Of a DNA stretch of 64,000 bases, positions 45,783-55,313 are shown one piece after another (the first letter of the stretch is position 1; each line of letters opens with the position of its first letter). This DNA is from Streptomyces sp. SolWspMP-5a-2 (lineage in GTDB: Bacteria; Actinomycetota; Actinomycetes; Streptomycetales; Streptomycetaceae), in assembly GCF_900091845.1 (NCBI RefSeq), contig NZ_FMCI01000110.1, positions 1 to 64,000 on the forward strand. Reading direction: 5' to 3'. A program made the position numbers and the translations under genes. Below the pieces are notes generated by a model, which was not told the DNA's origin, did no database searches, and saw only the letters and a list, made by a program, of their open reading frames with translations.

Positions 45783-48700
45783 TTTCGGCTCCAGAGGTGC
45801 TCGAACTGGTTGAAGGCGAGCCGGGTGTCGAAGTTCGCGATGTTGTCGCTGACATCGAGGATCAGACAGGTGGGCTTGCCCCCGTTCCTCGGACCACGCA
45901 GGCCACGACCGATCATCTGCTGGTAGACGTTGGTGCTGTAGACAGGGCGGGCCACCACCACGACACGGGTGGCCGGGGCGTCGAACCCCTGGGTCAGGAC
46001 GCCGTAGTTGGTGAGAACCCGGATGCGGTTCGCGCGGAAGTCCTCCACACGTCGGCGCCGGTCCTGCGCACTGGTGGTCGAGTCCACGGCGGCGGAGGGG
46101 ACCCCGCGGTCGTTCAGCATCGCGGCCAGGTAGTTGGCGTGGTCGACGGAGGTGGCGAAGAGCAGGGTCGGCCAGTCCTCCGGCAACCCGGCCACCTCGT
46201 CGACGATGCGACGGCTGCGCGCGTGGTCCTCGGCGAGACGTTGCTCCGCGGAGCGGGACAGCGTGGCCATGCGCTCGGCCTGCGCCTTCTCGTCGTGGGT
46301 CAACTCGATGGTGCCACCCACCAGGGTCCGATGCTCCACCTGGGCGAGCATCCCCCATTCCTGGAGGTCGCCGTACGGGTCCCCGGAAGGGAAGACCCCT
46401 TCGTCCAGGCGGCGTCCCCCGAACCTGTTGACGAGACGACGGGTCTCCTCCTCGTTGGTGTTGCGGAACGGGGTGGCGGTCAGGCCGAGCAGATGCCGTT
46501 CGGTCCCGTACTGGGTGAGCCCCAACCTGCCCAGGACGTGCGTGTAGCGCGGGGACACGGCGGTGTGGGCCTCGTCCACCACGACCAACGCGGCGTTCCT
46601 CAGCCACGCGTACGCGTCGTCCCCCAGGCACCGATCGAGCTTGGCGTCCGTGGCGACCACCAGATGCGGATGACCGACGACGTCGCCCACCTCGTTGCCG
46701 CCCCACAACCTGCTCAGGGTGAGGGGACGCTCCGCACCCACCTTGCCCCAGACGAACTTCCAGCTCTGCACCGCTTGTTCGCAGAGTTCCTCGGTCTGCG
46801 CGATCCAGAGCAGCGGACCCCGCAGATCGCCCACGCGTTTCACCCAGCGGATCACGGCCTCCGCGGTGACCCGGGTCTTTCCCGCGCCGGTGGGCAGCGA
46901 CAGCATGGCCCGCTGCGGCGCCAGCCGGTCCAGCAACGTGGTGATGTTGCGGACCAGATCCTCCTGGTAGTCGTGGAGCCGGGGGAAGTCCTGCGGACCG
47001 TCGATGGTCTCGAAGGCGGGCGGCGACGGTGTCCGCGACCCTGCGAACGTCACCGGCAGGCGAAGGCTCGACACGAAGGCGACGGCGGCGGACGAACCCG
47101 TGTAGCCGACAGGCGCGTGGGGGAGGACGGCCTGGATGTCGCGGGCGTGATGGTGGAGCAGTCTGTCCCCTCGGGCGTTGAAGGCCATCTGGGCGATGCG
47201 CCGCCCTGACGGCGTCGCTCCGTCGAGAGCCTCCAGCTCGGCCTCCATCAGTCCTTCCGGCAGACCTGATCGCAGGGCGTCGGCACCGATCAACAACTCG
47301 ATCTTGGTGACGACGTCCTCGGCGTCGCGCACGGCCTTCAGCGCCGCCTCGGTCCTGCTGTCCCGCGCCATGCGCTCCTGGTGCTCGAGCACCGCCCTGC
47401 AGCCGGCCGCACCCAGCCCCAGTTCCAGCTCGCGATCGATCAGACGGAGCATCGGCTCGGCCTCCAAGGGGCCCCGGACCTTGACCGTGAGGCCGTGGCG
47501 CACCGCGTCCAGCGGGCGGCTCCTCGCGGCGTTCCGGGTCCGGGTCACCTCCTCCAACTCGGCGCACCGCTGCACCGTGGCGTTGCGGTTGCCACTGTTC
47601 AACCTCTGGCGCAGGGCGGGGTACAGCTCCAGGAGCGGGACGGGATCGCCGTCCAGGACCTCGCGGGTCTCCCGGGTGATCGCCTCGGAGTAGCGCTTCA
47701 TGCCCCACTCGTCGACCATCAGATCCGCGTCCGTCGTACTCGCCACCAACAGGGCGGGGAGCTGCTCCGCCCGCAGCGCCCGGTACTCCACCGCGCCCAC
47801 GGCGACGGTGATCTCCTCGTCGGGACGGGTGCTCCAGGTGTCGCCGACGCGGCAGCGGGTCAACGAGTTCTCGGGGAAGGCCGCCTCGAACCGGGTCAGC
47901 ATCACGTAGGTGTTGCCGACGAAGGCGTCGTCCTCGCTGCGGCCCACTTCGGCCAGAAGACTCTCCCAGAGCTTGGGGGGGACCTCCTCGACCGTCGTGG
48001 GCAGACGCAGTTTCCGGGCTTTCTCCGCCGAGATGTCCGCCACCGGCAGTATCCCGCTGTAGGCCGCGAGCTGGGGACCGACCGCCTCGCCCAGTGACCT
48101 GATCCCCTGGGAGGTCGCGACGGCACCGTACTTCCGGAGCATCCACCGGATCGGGGACATCACGGCGCGGCGGGTGCTCGCCTGGGCGCCGATCTGACGG
48201 GTCCAGTTGTCCACCACCGCCTCGTCCGGCAGCGCCTTGAGGAAGGCCGCGCGGGACTCCTCGGACAGCGATCGGAAGAGGTGCAGCGGGCCTCCTACGG
48301 GGGATCCCTCCAGCTTGAGCCGGTTGAGGCCGGTGCGTGGCGCGTCCGGATGGCTGCGCAGATAGGACGCGTGCACCGCCTCCCGGTACTCCTCGAACCA
48401 TGCCTCCCCCTCCGGACGGGCGGAGGACGACGGTCGTTCCCGCAGCCCCATGTCCCGAAAGAAGGCGAGGTCGTCGGAGTGGAAGCGGGTGTCGACGGCG
48501 ACACCGGGGTCCCGACCGGCGTCCACCACCGCACCCGGGAGCATGCAGTCGCGGGCGGGGCGGAACCTTCCGTCGGCCGTCCGTACCCGCAGGCTCTCCC
48601 GGGCGTCCGGTACGCGTTGGAGCAGGGTGTGGGTCAGGCGACGCCCACCGGCCTGCCGGAACAGGTCCCAGAACCGCTCCCATTCGGCTTCCCCGTAACC

Positions 48701-50527
48701 GCCGAAGCCTCGGTCGAGAATGCTGATGAACCGCCCCTCCACGTCCGCCTCGCGGATGCCGAGGAGATCGAGCGCTGCCGCCAGGCGGGCGTCCCGGGCG
48801 AGGTCGGAGACCACGTGGACCAGTGATTCCCGCAGGCCGTCCTCGTCCGTGCGACGGAACACCTGGCCGGGGACCGCCGGGACCAGGCCGTGTTCCTCGG
48901 TGAGGACGATCCGCGCCCTGCGTGCCTCCTCGGCGTGCGGGGACCGGGCCTCGACCATGTCGGCGAGAATGTGGATCGCGGCCGCCGAAGCCTCGGAGGT
49001 GCCGCACTCGACCAGCGCCTCCAACCACTCACGGACGTCCGCACGTCGGTGACCGGCCGCGCCGAGAATGTGCTCGACCTTGCCCGAACGCAGCGGGTCG
49101 GCCTCCGCGTTCGGGTGCAGCCAGTCCGAGGGGCGGCCGGGGGACTCGCTCCACATCCGCAGCCACGTCGCGTTCCTGTCCTTGTCGAGACGCGGCGGGA
49201 CACGCAGCTCGGTCGGGACCCGGAGCCGCCCCTCCTGGTCGGGCAACGAGGGTCGGGTCGCGGCGCGGTCCCAGATCTCCCCGGTCAGCAGCGCGTCGGC
49301 CCAGCTGATGGCCTCCTTCACGCGACCGGGCAGCAACGGCAGGTGAGCTGCCGGGTCCTCGGCGGGAGCGAGCTGCGGGAGGGAAGCGACCACCAGCTCC
49401 GCGGAGACCTTCACCATCTCCTCGTTGAAGGCCGAGGAGTCGAGAAGGTTCTGGCGGTCCTCGTTCGTCTTCCAGGCTCCGTTGAGGATGCCGCTCAAGG
49501 ACATCTCGTACTTGGTGGGGAAGAAGGACCAGAAACGGCCGCGCCCTCGTGCCTGCGGACTCACCTGCAGTCCGGTCCTGGGGTCCCGCTCGAACGCGGG
49601 CACCGCCCAGGCCAGGTCGAGGACGAGGCGGTCGTGCAGCTCGCCGGCGTCGGATCGGGCCGCCGGGCCGGGTTCGTGCGTGGTGGTGAAGACCCGCCAG
49701 CTCGTCCCGGTCGGTGGGCGGCCCGTCCGCTCCTCGACCACGGTGTGCAGGTCCCCCGACCGGCTCGCGGTCAGCACGCGCCGGCCCGCGGGAAGGTGAC
49801 GACGATCCTCGAGGACGACCTTCGCCACGTGCGGGGCCAGGAGTTGGAAGCCGACGGGGAACTCCTCCCGTGTCGACCCGGCGGAGGTCCGCCCCCCGAG
49901 CATGTCCGATGCCAGCCTGCCCGCCGCGCCGTCGAGCAGGGGCAGACGGACGACCGTGGTGGCCCACCCCAACAGTTCGTCGAGGACGGGATCCTGAGCG
50001 CGCTCGGTCGCCGGATCGAGGGGACGGGCCATCCGGAGAACCGGGGCGTCGAACCGCTCGCCCATGCGTTCCCGGACGCCCGGAACCGCGAGGATCTTCT
50101 CCAATGCCCATTCGCGATCGAATCCGAAGTCACCTGTGCGGCTGAAGAACTGAGGAGCGTCCGTCACCACCAGAACGGATTTGAAGCCCACGCCGAAGCG
50201 GCCGATCTGGCCACCTCGCTTGCGCGACATGCTCATCCGGAGAATGGTTTCCGCCCCCTCCGGTGTCATCGGAGTCCCCTCGTTCGCGCAGTACAGATAC
50301 GCATCCGTGAGAACGACCTGTACGGTGCCTCCGGGCTCGGCGGAGATCTCGTCGGCAGCGTTCTGGACGAGTTCGAAGAGTTGGCGATCGCCGTATCCGC
50401 CCTGTGTGATTCGACGTTCACCGTTCGCGTGCTCGGGGATGAGGCCGGGGTCGACCTCGTACGTCTGCAGAACGCGGGAGGACTGTTCCACGACAGTACC
50501 GACGACCGTTTGCGGGGAGGCGGACAT
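45779..50527 (-). CDS. HSP90/sacsin-like ATPase fused to DEAD/DEAH helicase
   Basis: This is a giant protein of about 1,582 aa. The N-terminal GHKL (HSP90/sacsin-like) ATPase has LFELVQNAADE (N-box, about 50-60) and GRFGVGFKSVLVV (G-box, about 109-121). A long middle region of over 900 residues shows no recognised family. The C-terminal SF2 helicase has Walker A LPTGAGKTRVTAEAV (about 1,214), VVVDEAHTAVSPRYTH (about 1,319), SATPF-like LTATPFRNTNEE and QMIGRGLRGPRNGGK (about 1,542). The start at the ATG 50527 is uncertain; 50548 is an alternative. Known proteins pairing these domains are implicated in bacterial conflict; the precise action is unknown. Confidence 0.82.
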   Translation of the reverse strand: MSASPQTVVGTVVEQSSRVLQTYEVDPGLIPEHANGERRITQGGYGDRQLFELVQNAADEISAEPGGTVQVVLTDAYLYCANEGTPMTPEGAETILRMSMSRKRGGQIGRFGVGFKSVLVVTDAPQFFSRTGDFGFDREWALEKILAVPGVRERMGERFDAPVLRMARPLDPATERAQDPVLDELLGWATTVVRLPLLDGAAGRLASDMLGGRTSAGSTREEFPVGFQLLAPHVAKVVLEDRRHLPAGRRVLTASRSGDLHTVVEERTGRPPTGTSWRVFTTTHEPGPAARSDAGELHDRLVLDLAWAVPAFERDPRTGLQVSPQARGRGRFWSFFPTKYEMSLSGILNGAWKTNEDRQNLLDSSAFNEEMVKVSAELVVASLPQLAPAEDPAAHLPLLPGRVKEAISWADALLTGEIWDRAATRPSLPDQEGRLRVPTELRVPPRLDKDRNATWLRMWSESPGRPSDWLHPNAEADPLRSGKVEHILGAAGHRRADVREWLEALVECGTSEASAAAIHILADMVEARSPHAEEARRARIVLTEEHGLVPAVPGQVFRRTDEDGLRESLVHVVSDLARDARLAAALDLLGIREADVEGRFISILDRGFGGYGEAEWERFWDLFRQAGGRRLTHTLLQRVPDARESLRVRTADGRFRPARDCMLPGAVVDAGRDPGVAVDTRFHSDDLAFFRDMGLRERPSSSARPEGEAWFEEYREAVHASYLRSHPDAPRTGLNRLKLEGSPVGGPLHLFRSLSEESRAAFLKALPDEAVVDNWTRQIGAQASTRRAVMSPIRWMLRKYGAVATSQGIRSLGEAVGPQLAAYSGILPVADISAEKARKLRLPTTVEEVPPKLWESLLAEVGRSEDDAFVGNTYVMLTRFEAAFPENSLTRCRVGDTWSTRPDEEITVAVGAVEYRALRAEQLPALLVASTTDADLMVDEWGMKRYSEAITRETREVLDGDPVPLLELYPALRQRLNSGNRNATVQRCAELEEVTRTRNAARSRPLDAVRHGLTVKVRGPLEAEPMLRLIDRELELGLGAAGCRAVLEHQERMARDSRTEAALKAVRDAEDVVTKIELLIGADALRSGLPEGLMEAELEALDGATPSGRRIAQMAFNARGDRLLHHHARDIQAVLPHAPVGYTGSSAAVAFVSSLRLPVTFAGSRTPSPPAFETIDGPQDFPRLHDYQEDLVRNITTLLDRLAPQRAMLSLPTGAGKTRVTAEAVIRWVKRVGDLRGPLLWIAQTEELCEQAVQSWKFVWGKVGAERPLTLSRLWGGNEVGDVVGHPHLVVATDAKLDRCLGDDAYAWLRNAALVVVDEAHTAVSPRYTHVLGRLGLTQYGTERHLLGLTATPFRNTNEEETRRLVNRFGGRRLDEGVFPSGDPYGDLQEWGMLAQVEHRTLVGGTIELTHDEKAQAERMATLSRSAEQRLAEDHARSRRIVDEVAGLPEDWPTLLFATSVDHANYLAAMLNDRGVPSAAVDSTTSAQDRRRRVEDFRANRIRVLTNYGVLTQGFDAPATRVVVVARPVYSTNVYQQMIGRGLRGPRNGGKPTCLILDVSDNIANFDTRLAFNQFEHLWSRK

Positions 50528-50651
50528 TTTTTTCACGGCTCCTGCCATGGAGTGTCTGGTGCCGGGGAGACGAAGAAGTCCTGGCCCAGCGCTCGAGAAC
50601 CTGTTTCGACCGGGGCCGTGCGATCCGGTGGACCACCCGCACGGCCTGCCG

Positions 50652-50858
50652 TCAACTGGCTCCGGAGCCCGGGAGATCGAGGGGGCCGCGAGGGAGGTCG
50701 TCGAACTCCCCGGGGGTGACCCCGTGAACGTCGAGGATCTCCTTGATTTCCGATTCCGATCGGGCCAGCCCCACCGCAAGGAGCAGTGAGTTGATTTCCC
50801 GTTGCGAGAAGGGGGCAGGGACGTGCGGATTTCCGGATTCCTCGGGAGGGTCGTCCAT
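50652..50858 (-). CDS. Small acidic protein heading the helicase operon
   Basis: This 68-aa frame starts MDDPPEESGNPHVPAPFSQR and continues EINSLLLAVGLARSESEIKEILDVHGVTPGEFDDLP. It is predicted mostly helical after a Pro-rich start and has no Cys. GGAGG lies 12 bp before the ATG, a loose spacing. A longer in-frame form from 50948 is possible but less likely. It precedes the large ATPase-helicase gene by 124 bp in the same orientation. I do not recognise it; it may be a small adaptor or regulator of the system. Confidence 0.5.
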   Translation of the reverse strand: MDDPPEESGNPHVPAPFSQREINSLLLAVGLARSESEIKEILDVHGVTPGEFDDLPRGPLDLPGSGAS

Positions 50859-51288
50859 GGGGACTTCTCGTCCTCCGATCTCTTTCGATCCTCCTCGTCC
50901 CGTGAGAGCGTCAGAGGGTTTGCGAGAACTGCAGAAGGCACAACTCACCCGTTTCGCGCGGCATTTCCCGAGCGATACGGACAGGTCCGCTGTGGTCGAT
51001 CCTAGAACGCTTCACTCGTTCGTGTCACGCTGAATTCTGCTGCCGATTAACGGAGTTGACGCCACCGCTTTTGTCGAGATCTCTCCCTCGCGCGGCGGCG
51101 GGGCGGATGTCAGTGGTTCGCGTATTGGATATAGTGCGCAAACTAAACTTATTGGTCATATTGACTGTCAGGGTCGAACGGTGCGCCGGATCCCTGTCGG
51201 TCAAGCGTCAGTTGACGGGTGCATGGATGTCAAATTAGCCTGTCCGGGACCGGATGCACAACGGCGGACCGGAGAGTGTGGAGGCCAC
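50859..51288. promoter_or_regulatory. AT-rich divergent control region of the defence island
   Basis: About 430 bp without a convincing gene separate the minus-strand helicase operon from the plus-strand HTH-ATPase operon. Part of it (51110-51180, containing GATATAGTGCGCAAACTAAA and ATTGGTCATATTGACTGTCA) is markedly AT-rich for this genome. A short palindrome CGTCA-GT-TGACG occurs at about 51206-51217 and GTCAA...TTGAC overlaps it. The adjacent HTH protein is a natural candidate for binding here. Confidence 0.5.
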
Positions 51289-53439
51289 ATGGAGGTCGGC
51301 GAGGAGTTCGGGCCCTGGTTGTCCCGTCAGCTCAAACTCGCGGGCAGGACGCAGGCGGAGCTGGCCGACGAACTGGGACTGACCAGAGCGGCGGTCTCGG
51401 CCTGGATCACCAAGCGCTCCGTTCCCCGTCCCACGGTGATGGGCGAGATCGCCAAGGCGCTCGGAACGGATCTGGGCACCGTGCACACACGGACGACGGA
51501 CACCCAGGCGGGACTGCCCGTTCGCTGGTACCACCGCCCCGGTTATCAGGACGGCGGTCGGGACGGAGGCAACGCAGCCGCGTTCGCCTTCGACTCGGAC
51601 GTCCAGGTGCTGGCTCGGGAGACCTGCCAGAACAGCCTGGACGAGCGGATCGTGGAGAACGGCCGCCCGGTGCGGGTGCGCTACACCATCCACGAGCTGA
51701 CGGGGGAGGCGCTCGACGCGTTCCGGGCCGCGGTCCTGTGGGACGACCTCCAGCCGCATTACTCGGCGGTCTCCGAATCCGCCGCCGACCAGAAGGTCGG
51801 ACGTGTGGTGGACGCCGGTGTGCGCGACATGTTCGAGAAGAGCAGACTGATCCTGCTCCGCGTAGACGACTACAACGCGTCGGGCCTCACCGGTGACGAC
51901 TACGAGGACGGCAAGTTCGCCGCCGTGGTCCGCCGGCAGTTGGAGAGCCTCAAGTCCGGTCGGAGCGCAGGCGGTTCCTACGGGCTCGGCAAGGCGACGC
52001 TCTGGGCGACCAGCTCGCTCGGCATGGTGCTGATCAACTCGACCCTCTCCGTCCCCCACGAGGGTCGTACCGAACGGCGTGTCATCGGACGGTTGGAGCT
52101 GCCGTGGCGGTCGGTCGACGGAACCGCCTACGCCGGTCCCGCGTGGCTCGGGCGTCCCGACCCGGGGACGCCCGGCGCCGATGTGGTCCGTTCCTGGTGG
52201 GCGGACGAGGAAACGGTCGAACGACTCCACCTCACGCGTGAGAACGACGAGCCGGGCACGTCGTTCCTGATCGTCGGCGCCCACGACGTGGCCAGCCTGG
52301 ACCAAGGACGCCCCGACTCCGTCATCGACGAGGGCGACGACGGGATCGACGACAACGGCACCCGTGACATCGAGGTCATGCACCGACGCCTCGTCGAAGC
52401 GCTGGGACGGGACTTCTGGGCAGCGATGACAGGCGGCGGCAGCCGGCTTCCGCTGCTGGAGACCTCGGTCCGCACTCTCCGCAACGGCGTGGTCGTCAAG
52501 GAGGAGGAGAGGGTCGACCCGTCCGAGAACCAGCCTTCGCGCACCCGGGCGCTACGGGCCTTCTACGAGGGGACGACCGTGGAACGGCTGACCGAGGCCG
52601 GTCAGGTCGCGCTGCGGACCGTCCCGCTCCTGCTGCCTCTGTCCGGGGGCCGACGGGGAGCACTCGGCGCCCACCCCGGGGTGCTCCTGGTGACGGAGGC
52701 CGAGGACAGCGACGACGGGGGACCGAACCAGGTCCACTCGCTGCGGGGCAATCTGATGACCATCAAGAGATCGGGCGTCCACGGTCTTCCGTTGGGCGTC
52801 ACCGCGTTCCAGGGCGTTCTCCTGGTGGGCCATGCCGCCGGGCGCTCGGCGCCCTTCGCCGACGAGGCCGAGGACTTCCTCCGCGCCGCCGAACCGCCCG
52901 AGCACGACAAGTGGGGCCAGACCGAGGAGTTGACGCTCCGCTGGTCGCACACCGCTCACCAGCGCATCTCCCGATTGACGACCGAGGTCAACACCGCGGT
53001 CAAGGAACTGGTCGTCCGGAGGAAGGGCACCGGTGGGCAGGAGAGCGCGAAGCTGCGCAAGAAACTCACCCTCCCGGCGAAGGGCGCCGCACCCGGGCGC
53101 GCCTCCGGGTCCGCCGTGCCGGAGCTGGACACGCTGTCCGCCGAGATCGGCGAGAGCGGGGAGTGGCGGATCACCGCAGAGGTGAAACTGCCGCGCGCCG
53201 GCGAACTGCCGCTCATGACGCCGGTCGTTCTTCTGGACGTCAGGTCGGGCGGCCGTCCCCGGCTCGCCTGGGCGGAACTCGTCGCCGGGGAGGGCTGCGA
53301 GATCGAGAACGGGATGTTGCGCTTCCTGCCGGGTGCGCGCCGTGCGGTCTTCCGCGGATCGACCGACGTCACCGGACATCCGGTCCGCACCGAACTCACA
53401 CGGTTGGTGCTGGAGCTCCGCAACGGCACGGGGGAATGA
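51289..53439 (+). CDS. HTH (XRE)-GHKL ATPase fusion protein
   Basis: This 716-aa protein starts at an ATG after GGAGG. Residues 8-60 are an XRE helix-turn-helix: AGRTQAELADELGLTRAAVSAW then ITKRSVPRPTVMGEIAKALG. From about 85 a GHKL (HSP90/MutL/histidine-kinase-type) ATPase appears: LARETCQNSLDERI (N-box, 109-121), LLRVDDYNASGLTGDDY (DxGxG-like, 189-205) and AGGSYGLGKATLWATSSLG (G-box, 227-245). The rest of the protein (250-716) matches nothing I know. The fusion suggests an ATP-driven DNA-bound sensor/regulator. It leads a three-gene operon with the next two genes. Confidence 0.85.
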   Translation: MEVGEEFGPWLSRQLKLAGRTQAELADELGLTRAAVSAWITKRSVPRPTVMGEIAKALGTDLGTVHTRTTDTQAGLPVRWYHRPGYQDGGRDGGNAAAFAFDSDVQVLARETCQNSLDERIVENGRPVRVRYTIHELTGEALDAFRAAVLWDDLQPHYSAVSESAADQKVGRVVDAGVRDMFEKSRLILLRVDDYNASGLTGDDYEDGKFAAVVRRQLESLKSGRSAGGSYGLGKATLWATSSLGMVLINSTLSVPHEGRTERRVIGRLELPWRSVDGTAYAGPAWLGRPDPGTPGADVVRSWWADEETVERLHLTRENDEPGTSFLIVGAHDVASLDQGRPDSVIDEGDDGIDDNGTRDIEVMHRRLVEALGRDFWAAMTGGGSRLPLLETSVRTLRNGVVVKEEERVDPSENQPSRTRALRAFYEGTTVERLTEAGQVALRTVPLLLPLSGGRRGALGAHPGVLLVTEAEDSDDGGPNQVHSLRGNLMTIKRSGVHGLPLGVTAFQGVLLVGHAAGRSAPFADEAEDFLRAAEPPEHDKWGQTEELTLRWSHTAHQRISRLTTEVNTAVKELVVRRKGTGGQESAKLRKKLTLPAKGAAPGRASGSAVPELDTLSAEIGESGEWRITAEVKLPRAGELPLMTPVVLLDVRSGGRPRLAWAELVAGEGCEIENGMLRFLPGARRAVFRGSTDVTGHPVRTELTRLVLELRNGTGE

Positions 53440-53442
53440 GAC

Positions 53443-54438
53443 ATGAAGTTCTACCCGTACAAGCGACTCAACCGACCGATCACCCTGCGGGTGACCTCCG
53501 CCTTCCTGAGACTTCCGGACGACACCCGCGACCACCTGGACACGTCCGCGTGGTCCGTCCCCCAGCGCACCGTCGCCCTGGGTGTGGCACAACACGAGGA
53601 CTGGGTCTCCGCCAGGATCGGTCTGTCGGCCACGCTGCCGCCCGGAGCCACCGCCCCCGACGCCCCGTGGGAGAAGCTGCGGGTCCTCGCGGTCCTCACC
53701 GACGGCGACACCAACGTGCGCAACACGGTGGACCTCAGGCAGGACGCTCCCGGGAGCAAGGAATGGGCCGGCGAGATCGAGGTGTTCCGGGACGACCACG
53801 TGGGTCGTGCCGCCCTGGCCGTCCACGCCGTCGCCGAGATCGACGGTGTCCCCGGTCGCTCGATCGCAGAGACCGCAGCCGACTGGAGCGTCGACGTCAC
53901 CGCGGTGGAACCGCTCGGCGGCCTGCGTCTCGATGTGAAACAGGCGAGTTTCTCCAAGAGCGCCAGGGAGTGGCTGCGTGCCTACACGGACGCGCCGTGG
54001 GCCGTCGACGCCTCCGGCCGCCTGCCGTTGGTGATGGTCAACACCGACGTCGAGGGTTTCTCCGATCTCCTCGGCGGGGACGGCGGCGGGATCGAGAACA
54101 AGATCCATGAACTGCTGGTGTCCCAGATGGCCACCGACGTGTGGACCGCGGTGTTCCACAGTGCCCTGGGCGATCTGGAGGTGGAGTCCGACGGCACACC
54201 CGTCTTCCCCGACGACTGGCGGGGAGAGGTGCTGCGGGAGATGCTCCCCGACGTCGTGCCCGGATTCCAGGTCGAGGAGGCACTGCGGAGGGTGCACCGG
54301 CGGCGGACCGGTGACGCGGGATGGGTGGAGCTCCAGACACGTGTCCACCACGCGGCGGTGCGCCGCGCAGGCGCGAGGAAGGCGGTCGCCAACATTCTGC
54401 GCGCACTGCAGCAGATCAACCGAGAGGACAGCGCGTGA
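53443..54438 (+). CDS. Unrecognised defence-island protein A
   Basis: This 331-aa soluble protein starts at an ATG four bases after the HTH-ATPase stop. The first 170 residues look beta-rich (ITLRVTSAFLRLPDD, TVALGVAQHEDWVSARIGLSATL, RVLAVLTDGDTNVRNTVDL). The C-terminal third is helical (SQMATDVWTAVFHSALGDL, RVHHAAVRRAGARKAVANIL). No catalytic motif is obvious. Stop and the next gene's GTG overlap (GTGA), so its product probably acts with its neighbours. Confidence 0.8.
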   Translation: MKFYPYKRLNRPITLRVTSAFLRLPDDTRDHLDTSAWSVPQRTVALGVAQHEDWVSARIGLSATLPPGATAPDAPWEKLRVLAVLTDGDTNVRNTVDLRQDAPGSKEWAGEIEVFRDDHVGRAALAVHAVAEIDGVPGRSIAETAADWSVDVTAVEPLGGLRLDVKQASFSKSAREWLRAYTDAPWAVDASGRLPLVMVNTDVEGFSDLLGGDGGGIENKIHELLVSQMATDVWTAVFHSALGDLEVESDGTPVFPDDWRGEVLREMLPDVVPGFQVEEALRRVHRRRTGDAGWVELQTRVHHAAVRRAGARKAVANILRALQQINREDSA

Positions 54439-55304
54439 TCGAGAAGCCTCACCACGTCCCGGAGCGGCTCGGCCTGCTCCCCGCCACGGCTGCCGATCTC
54501 TTCCTCACCGAGGATCTGTTGAGATGCGTCCAGGGACATGCCGGTGTGAATCTTGCCAAGGTCGTCGAATCCCTCCCCGAGGAGGACGCGCGCTGGGCGG
54601 TGGAGCCCATCCGGGACCTCGTGGACGACGCGATGTACCAGTTCAAGGACAACCGGACCGATGCCGACGGCTGGCTCGCGCCCCGGTTGCACGCCACACT
54701 GCGGCTGACCCGCCGGGAGGCCGCGGACAAGAGGATCTGGACCCATCTCGCGCTCGCCGTCGCTCCGGACTACGTGGCGTGGCGACATGTCCTCAAGCAG
54801 GGCGACGATTCCCGGATCAGCTCGGCCCGGTTCAAAGGAGTGCTGGACCGACAGTGTTTCTCACGCCTGTGGTGGGTCGCGGAGATGTTCCGTGACGGTC
54901 CGGACTACTCACCGGTGGTGACGGCGTGCGCCAACCAGGAGTTCCTGCACAGCGTGCTGCGCATGGGCCTGGTCGACCACCGGCCCACGGCACAGGCGCT
55001 GGTCCGGGTCCTGGAGCGGGGCGTCGCCGACACGACCCGTGAGGTGAACGGGCTCGTCGCCGCGATCAACGTGGCGGGCGCCACTCTGGTGTACGACGCC
55101 TTGGCCGAGGACGGGCCGCGCGATCCGACCGCACTGCGCAGGTGGATCGCGGAAGCCGAATCGGCTCCCCCGGTGCCGCGGCACGACCTTCCGGAGGGCC
55201 CCGACGAGGAGCCCGTCCCGGGGGAGTCGGTGGAGGCGCTCGCCGCGTATTTCACGGAACTCTTCGAGACGGCCCCGGTGAGAGGGCGCGAGCCCGAGGA
55301 CTGA
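54435..55304 (+). CDS. Unrecognised defence-island protein B (possibly DUF6339)
   Basis: This 289-aa helical protein starts with a GTG coupled to the previous stop. Features: HHVPERLGLLPATAADLFLTEDLLRC near the N-terminus, WLAPRLHATLRLTRREAADKRIWTHLALAVAPDYVAWRHVL, and a helical C-terminal tail rich in Glu/Pro. The W..LA...PDYV.WR region recalls the actinobacterial DUF6339 family, but I am unsure of that assignment. Its stop is 9 bp from the convergent methyltransferase stop. It is the last gene of the plus-strand operon. Confidence 0.78.
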   Translation: MIEKPHHVPERLGLLPATAADLFLTEDLLRCVQGHAGVNLAKVVESLPEEDARWAVEPIRDLVDDAMYQFKDNRTDADGWLAPRLHATLRLTRREAADKRIWTHLALAVAPDYVAWRHVLKQGDDSRISSARFKGVLDRQCFSRLWWVAEMFRDGPDYSPVVTACANQEFLHSVLRMGLVDHRPTAQALVRVLERGVADTTREVNGLVAAINVAGATLVYDALAEDGPRDPTALRRWIAEAESAPPVPRHDLPEGPDEEPVPGESVEALAAYFTELFETAPVRGREPED

Positions 55305-55313
55305 GGCGACGGG

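Noticed and set aside
38780..50527. Druantia (DruE-type) assignment
   Set aside because: Druantia has one very large DruE helicase containing DUF1998; here helicase and DUF1998 are separate DrmA/DrmB-sized proteins.
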